Both the position numbers and the translations under genes were made by a program. A model generated the notes under the pieces. That model had not been told where the DNA came from. It did no database searches and worked only from the letters and a program-made list of their open reading frames with translations. Source: JAKFWF01 sp031374115 (GTDB taxonomy: Bacteria > Pseudomonadota > Alphaproteobacteria > Rhizobiales > Hyphomicrobiaceae). Taken from it: a DNA stretch of 64,000 nucleotides. This document shows positions 61,494-64,000 of the stretch, in pieces (the stretch's first letter is position 1; every line of letters starts with the position of its first letter). The DNA lies in NCBI GenBank assembly GCA_031374115.1, contig JANMNO010000061.1, forward strand, positions 33,469 to 97,468, given 5' to 3'.

Positions 61494-62405
61494 GTGTTCA
61501 TCGACTCGCACACCCACATGATTTCCCGGACAACCGACGATTACCAGCGTATGGCGGCAGCCGGCATCGTCGCCTGCATCGAGCCCGCATTCTGGCTTGG
61601 TCAGCCGCGCACAAGCGTCGGCTCATACATCGATTATCTGTCCCTGATCTGCGGCTTCGAGCGCTTCCGTGCCGGACAATTCGGCCTGCGCCACTACTGC
61701 ACGATCGGCCTCAACAGCAAAGAGGCCAACAACGAGGAGCTGGCCGAAGCAGTAATGGAAATCCTGCCTCGTTACGCCCTCAAAGAGGGCGTCGTTGCGA
61801 TCGGCGAGATCGGCTATGACGAACAGACCGCGCTCGAGGACAAGTACTATCGGCTCCAACTGGAACTCGCCAAAGAGTTACATCTGCCGGTGATGGTGCA
61901 TACGCCGCATCGCGACAAGCATCGCGGCACGTTGCGTTCGATGGCGGTTGCAAAGGAGCATGGTCTCGATCCGGGTTTCGTCGTGATTGACCACAACAAT
62001 GAGGAGACTGTGCGCGATGTGCTCGACCGCGGTTTCTGGGCCGCATTCTCGATCTACCCCTTTACCAAAATGGGCAACGAGCGGATGGTCGAAATCGTGC
62101 GCGCCTATGGTGCCGAACGGATCTTCTGCGACAGCGCTTGCGACTGGGGCGTCTCCGATCCGCTGGCGGTGCCGAAGACAGCCGAACTGATGCGGCGTGG
62201 CGGAATCTCTGAGGAGCAGATCCGCAAAGTGACGTTTGAAAACCCACTCGCAGCCTACGGGCAAAGCGGACAAATCAAGGAGAGCGATTGGTTGGAGCCA
62301 CCTGCAATCGATCAGCGAACGCTTTACATGGGCAACTCGGTCTTGCGCGGCGGCCAGACGCCAATAGGCGACCAAGGTGCCAGCGACAGTTTGAAGATAG
62401 TTTGA
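61494..62405 (+). CDS. eboB: EboB-type TatD-family hydrolase
   Basis: About 303 residues. A TatD/amidohydrolase-like metal site is seen: FIDSHTHMISRTTDDYQ (HxH), IGEIGYDEQT (Glu), VMVHTPHRDKHRG (His), VVIDHNNEETV (His) and FCDSACDWGVSDP (Asp). The IEPAFWLGQPRTSVGSYIDY and KMGNERMVEIVRAYG segments are specific to the ebo-associated subfamily rather than TatD nuclease. GTG 61494 is preferred: AGGAGG lies at 61480-61485, eight bases upstream, and it begins the HxH strand. Its stop is one base from the convergent eboF stop. Confidence 0.9.
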   Translation: MFIDSHTHMISRTTDDYQRMAAAGIVACIEPAFWLGQPRTSVGSYIDYLSLICGFERFRAGQFGLRHYCTIGLNSKEANNEELAEAVMEILPRYALKEGVVAIGEIGYDEQTALEDKYYRLQLELAKELHLPVMVHTPHRDKHRGTLRSMAVAKEHGLDPGFVVIDHNNEETVRDVLDRGFWAAFSIYPFTKMGNERMVEIVRAYGAERIFCDSACDWGVSDPLAVPKTAELMRRGGISEEQIRKVTFENPLAAYGQSGQIKESDWLEPPAIDQRTLYMGNSVLRGGQTPIGDQGASDSLKIV

Positions 62406-62406
62406 C

Positions 62407-63792
62407 CTATGGCGTGAACACGTGAGCCAGCATCAGGTCTTTGAATGCCGTTGCCGACACGGTGCCTCCAGGAAGTAGAGCCGCATCATTCGAGATCACT
62501 ACCGGCGCGTCGATCTCATCGGTCGTGATCAACCCGTGCGAGCCCTTGATTAGCGCAGTGCCCGTGATCGGAATCACATCCAACAAGTTGCGGAAGCCGA
62601 GTTTGCGAGCCGCCAACCGGCGGGCGACACGCAGCTTCGGTGATTTCAGAGCGGGATCGAGGAACAGCTCCATCGGGTCGTAGCCGGGTTTGCGGTGAAT
62701 ATCGACGGTGGCTGCGAAATCCGGCGCGCACGCATCGTCCAGCCAGTAGTAATAACTGAACCAGCGATCCGGCTCCGCCAGGACAACAAGATCGCCCGAG
62801 CGCGGATGGTCAAGCCCGATGGCGCGCTTGCTTTCCGCATCAAGCACTTGCGCGACGCCGTCGATGCCGCGCAGCAGTTTAGCAACTTCGCCGGCGCTTG
62901 CCCCGTGCTGTAGATAAACATGCGCCACTTGATGATCCGCCAATGCGAATGCTTTCGAGGCACCGGCATCCAACAGTTCGCGGCCCATCTCGATTTTGAT
63001 GCGCATCAGACCAGCCCGGCGCAGTTCGCGATTGATGTGCACGGCCTCCCGCACGGCGACGATGCCGTATTCCGATACAACGAGCACGCGGTCGCCGGCA
63101 CCCTCGGCCTCATCGATCAACTCGCCTGCCAGCGCGTCGACATCTCGCAAATCCTTCGCGATGCTTGGGTGGGTGGGATAGGGGCCGAACTTCTGCAGGC
63201 CGTAATCGAGATGCGGCAGATAGCACAGCGTCAATGTCGGCGATCGCGTTTGACGAACGTGGCTCGTCGCGCGCGCAATCCACCGGCTCGACTCGATCGA
63301 GGTCATCGGGCCCCAGAACTTGAACAGCGGAAATGCCCCAAGTTTAGCGTCGAGCTCAGCCTTGAGTTCGGGCGGCTCAGCATAATGGTCGGGAATTTTA
63401 CGGCCATCGGCGGGATACATCGGCCTCGGCGTCGCGCTGATGTCGACGGTGGAATACATGTTATACCACCAGAACATGTTGGCGCAGGTGAAACGAGGAT
63501 CTCGCCGCTTGGCAGCATCCCACACCTTTTCGCCGGCAATCAGCCGATTTGACTGACGCCATAACATCACTTCTGCTTGGCTCCGGAAATACCAGCCGTT
63601 GGCGACCGCTCCGTGTCCTGATGGCGCCAAACCCGTCAACAAGGTCGACTGTACGGTGCACGTCACCGCTGGCACGACGGTACCCAAGGTTCGTATAGCT
63701 CCGCGCTGCATCAACGCCTGCAAGTTCGGGGTATCAACCCCGATGAGACGGCGGTTAAGACCAACAATAAGTAGAACTAATGTTTTACGCAT
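62407..63792 (-). CDS. eboF: EboF-type alkaline phosphatase-superfamily protein
   Basis: About 461 residues of the nucleotide pyrophosphatase/phosphodiesterase group. It begins RKTLVLLIVGLNRRLIGVDT; VVPAVTCTVQSTLLTGLAP holds the Thr nucleophile region; then NGWYFRSQAEVMLWRQSN, FWWYNMYSTVDISATPRPMY, LCYLPHLDYGLQKFGP, VVSEYG and ALADHQVAHVYLQ with metal ligands, and FSYYYWLDD plus IHRKPGYDPMELFLDP. These match EboF closely. ATG 63792 is chosen; an ATG at 63846 adds 18 unrelated residues. Encoded opposite to eboAB. Confidence 0.9.
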   Translation of the reverse strand: MRKTLVLLIVGLNRRLIGVDTPNLQALMQRGAIRTLGTVVPAVTCTVQSTLLTGLAPSGHGAVANGWYFRSQAEVMLWRQSNRLIAGEKVWDAAKRRDPRFTCANMFWWYNMYSTVDISATPRPMYPADGRKIPDHYAEPPELKAELDAKLGAFPLFKFWGPMTSIESSRWIARATSHVRQTRSPTLTLCYLPHLDYGLQKFGPYPTHPSIAKDLRDVDALAGELIDEAEGAGDRVLVVSEYGIVAVREAVHINRELRRAGLMRIKIEMGRELLDAGASKAFALADHQVAHVYLQHGASAGEVAKLLRGIDGVAQVLDAESKRAIGLDHPRSGDLVVLAEPDRWFSYYYWLDDACAPDFAATVDIHRKPGYDPMELFLDPALKSPKLRVARRLAARKLGFRNLLDVIPITGTALIKGSHGLITTDEIDAPVVISNDAALLPGGTVSATAFKDLMLAHVFTP

Positions 63793-63895
63793 GAAATCTC
63801 TGTTTACGGCAAAATCACTTGATCGCTTTTCTGCAAAACCAAGCATGAGCTATAATCACGGCAAGCCCATGGAACGACGTCCCAAGTTTTAACGC

Positions 63896-63922
63896 AAAGC
63901 CGGAAATTCTCGAGCCGGCTTT
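63896..63922. terminator. possible transcription terminator hairpin
   Basis: AAAGCCGG (63896-63903) and CCGGCTTT (63915-63922) form an eight-bp perfect stem with an 11-base loop. Only a short T-run follows on the plus strand, so termination is plausible but weak. It could end a minus-strand transcript entering from the right or sit in the eboF leader. Confidence 0.3.
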
Positions 63923-64000
63923 AATGACCGATCAACTCGCGCTGACTTTCAGACCCGCGTACCAAGCATATTGACAGTACTGTGTCTGGCCACTCAATCT

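Noticed and set aside
1..64000. tRNA, rRNA, CRISPR arrays, insertion sequences or prophage genes
   Set aside because: I looked in the intergenic gaps and for characteristic proteins and found none. The degraded toxin-antitoxin cassette is the only clear mobile-type remnant.

Overview
The window comes from a GC-rich alphaproteobacterial chromosome, most likely a free-living member of the Hyphomicrobiales (Bradyrhizobium/Xanthobacteraceae-like). This is inferred from the gene families: a BA14K-like protein, a PilZ orphan, many ABC/TRAP/TTT uptake systems, FAH and GlxA/MttB-type catabolic genes, and the YfgM-BamB pair. No 16S gene or other species-level marker is present. Coding density is very high. 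The only gaps above 300 bp hold a degraded toxin gene and a glycine riboswitch.

Layout. 1-10,025: a glycosyltransferase, then a family-5 (Dpp/Opp-like) ABC importer (binding protein, two permeases, fused double ATPase) followed by an amidase and an aminotransferase. A HigBA-type toxin-antitoxin cassette lies inside this operon; the toxin is dead, the antitoxin intact. 10,133-14,162: pyrG, PilZ, a GFA-fold enzyme coupled to a GT11 (alpha-1,2-fucosyltransferase-like) gene, and BA14K. 14,246-19,046: a complete glycine cleavage operon gcvT-gcvH-gcvPA-gcvPB behind a promoter and tandem glycine riboswitch. 19,099-25,787: lipoprotein, ispH-thrB-rnhA, a HerA-like ATPase, GST and fabI. 25,916-34,306: an orphan membrane-anchored TAXI protein with an MDR reductase and a histidine phosphatase; an FAH enzyme plus cupin divergent from a GntR regulator; a DEAD-box helicase with a repetitive tail. 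34,399-37,130: a GlxA-type regulator with a pyrrolysine-free MttB homologue. 38,165-40,301: YfgM-BamB envelope assembly pair. 40,483-44,507: NMT1-type ABC importer plus cytosine-deaminase-like amidohydrolase. 44,786-46,755: FAD oxidase plus flavodoxin-fold reductase. 46,762-54,478: DUF882, TPM/YgcG/LemA cluster, DMT exporter, rlmE-gppA, and an M15 peptidase. 54,561-60,301: catabolic dehydrogenases, RidA and tctAB. 60,568-63,792: eboA and eboB facing eboF.

The most notable system is the right-end ebo locus. EboA, the TatD-like EboB and the phosphodiesterase-like EboF are recognisable. The ebo cluster has been linked to exporting or processing natural-product precursors (scytonemin in cyanobacteria, a related locus in pseudomonads), but its biochemistry is unresolved. 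Here eboAB and eboF converge with one base between stops, and eboC, eboD and eboE are not in the window. Other points worth a second look are the antitoxin left without a toxin, the tandem riboswitch with a start-codon-proximal hairpin, the 36-residue repeats in the helicase, and several transport genes without their usual partners.
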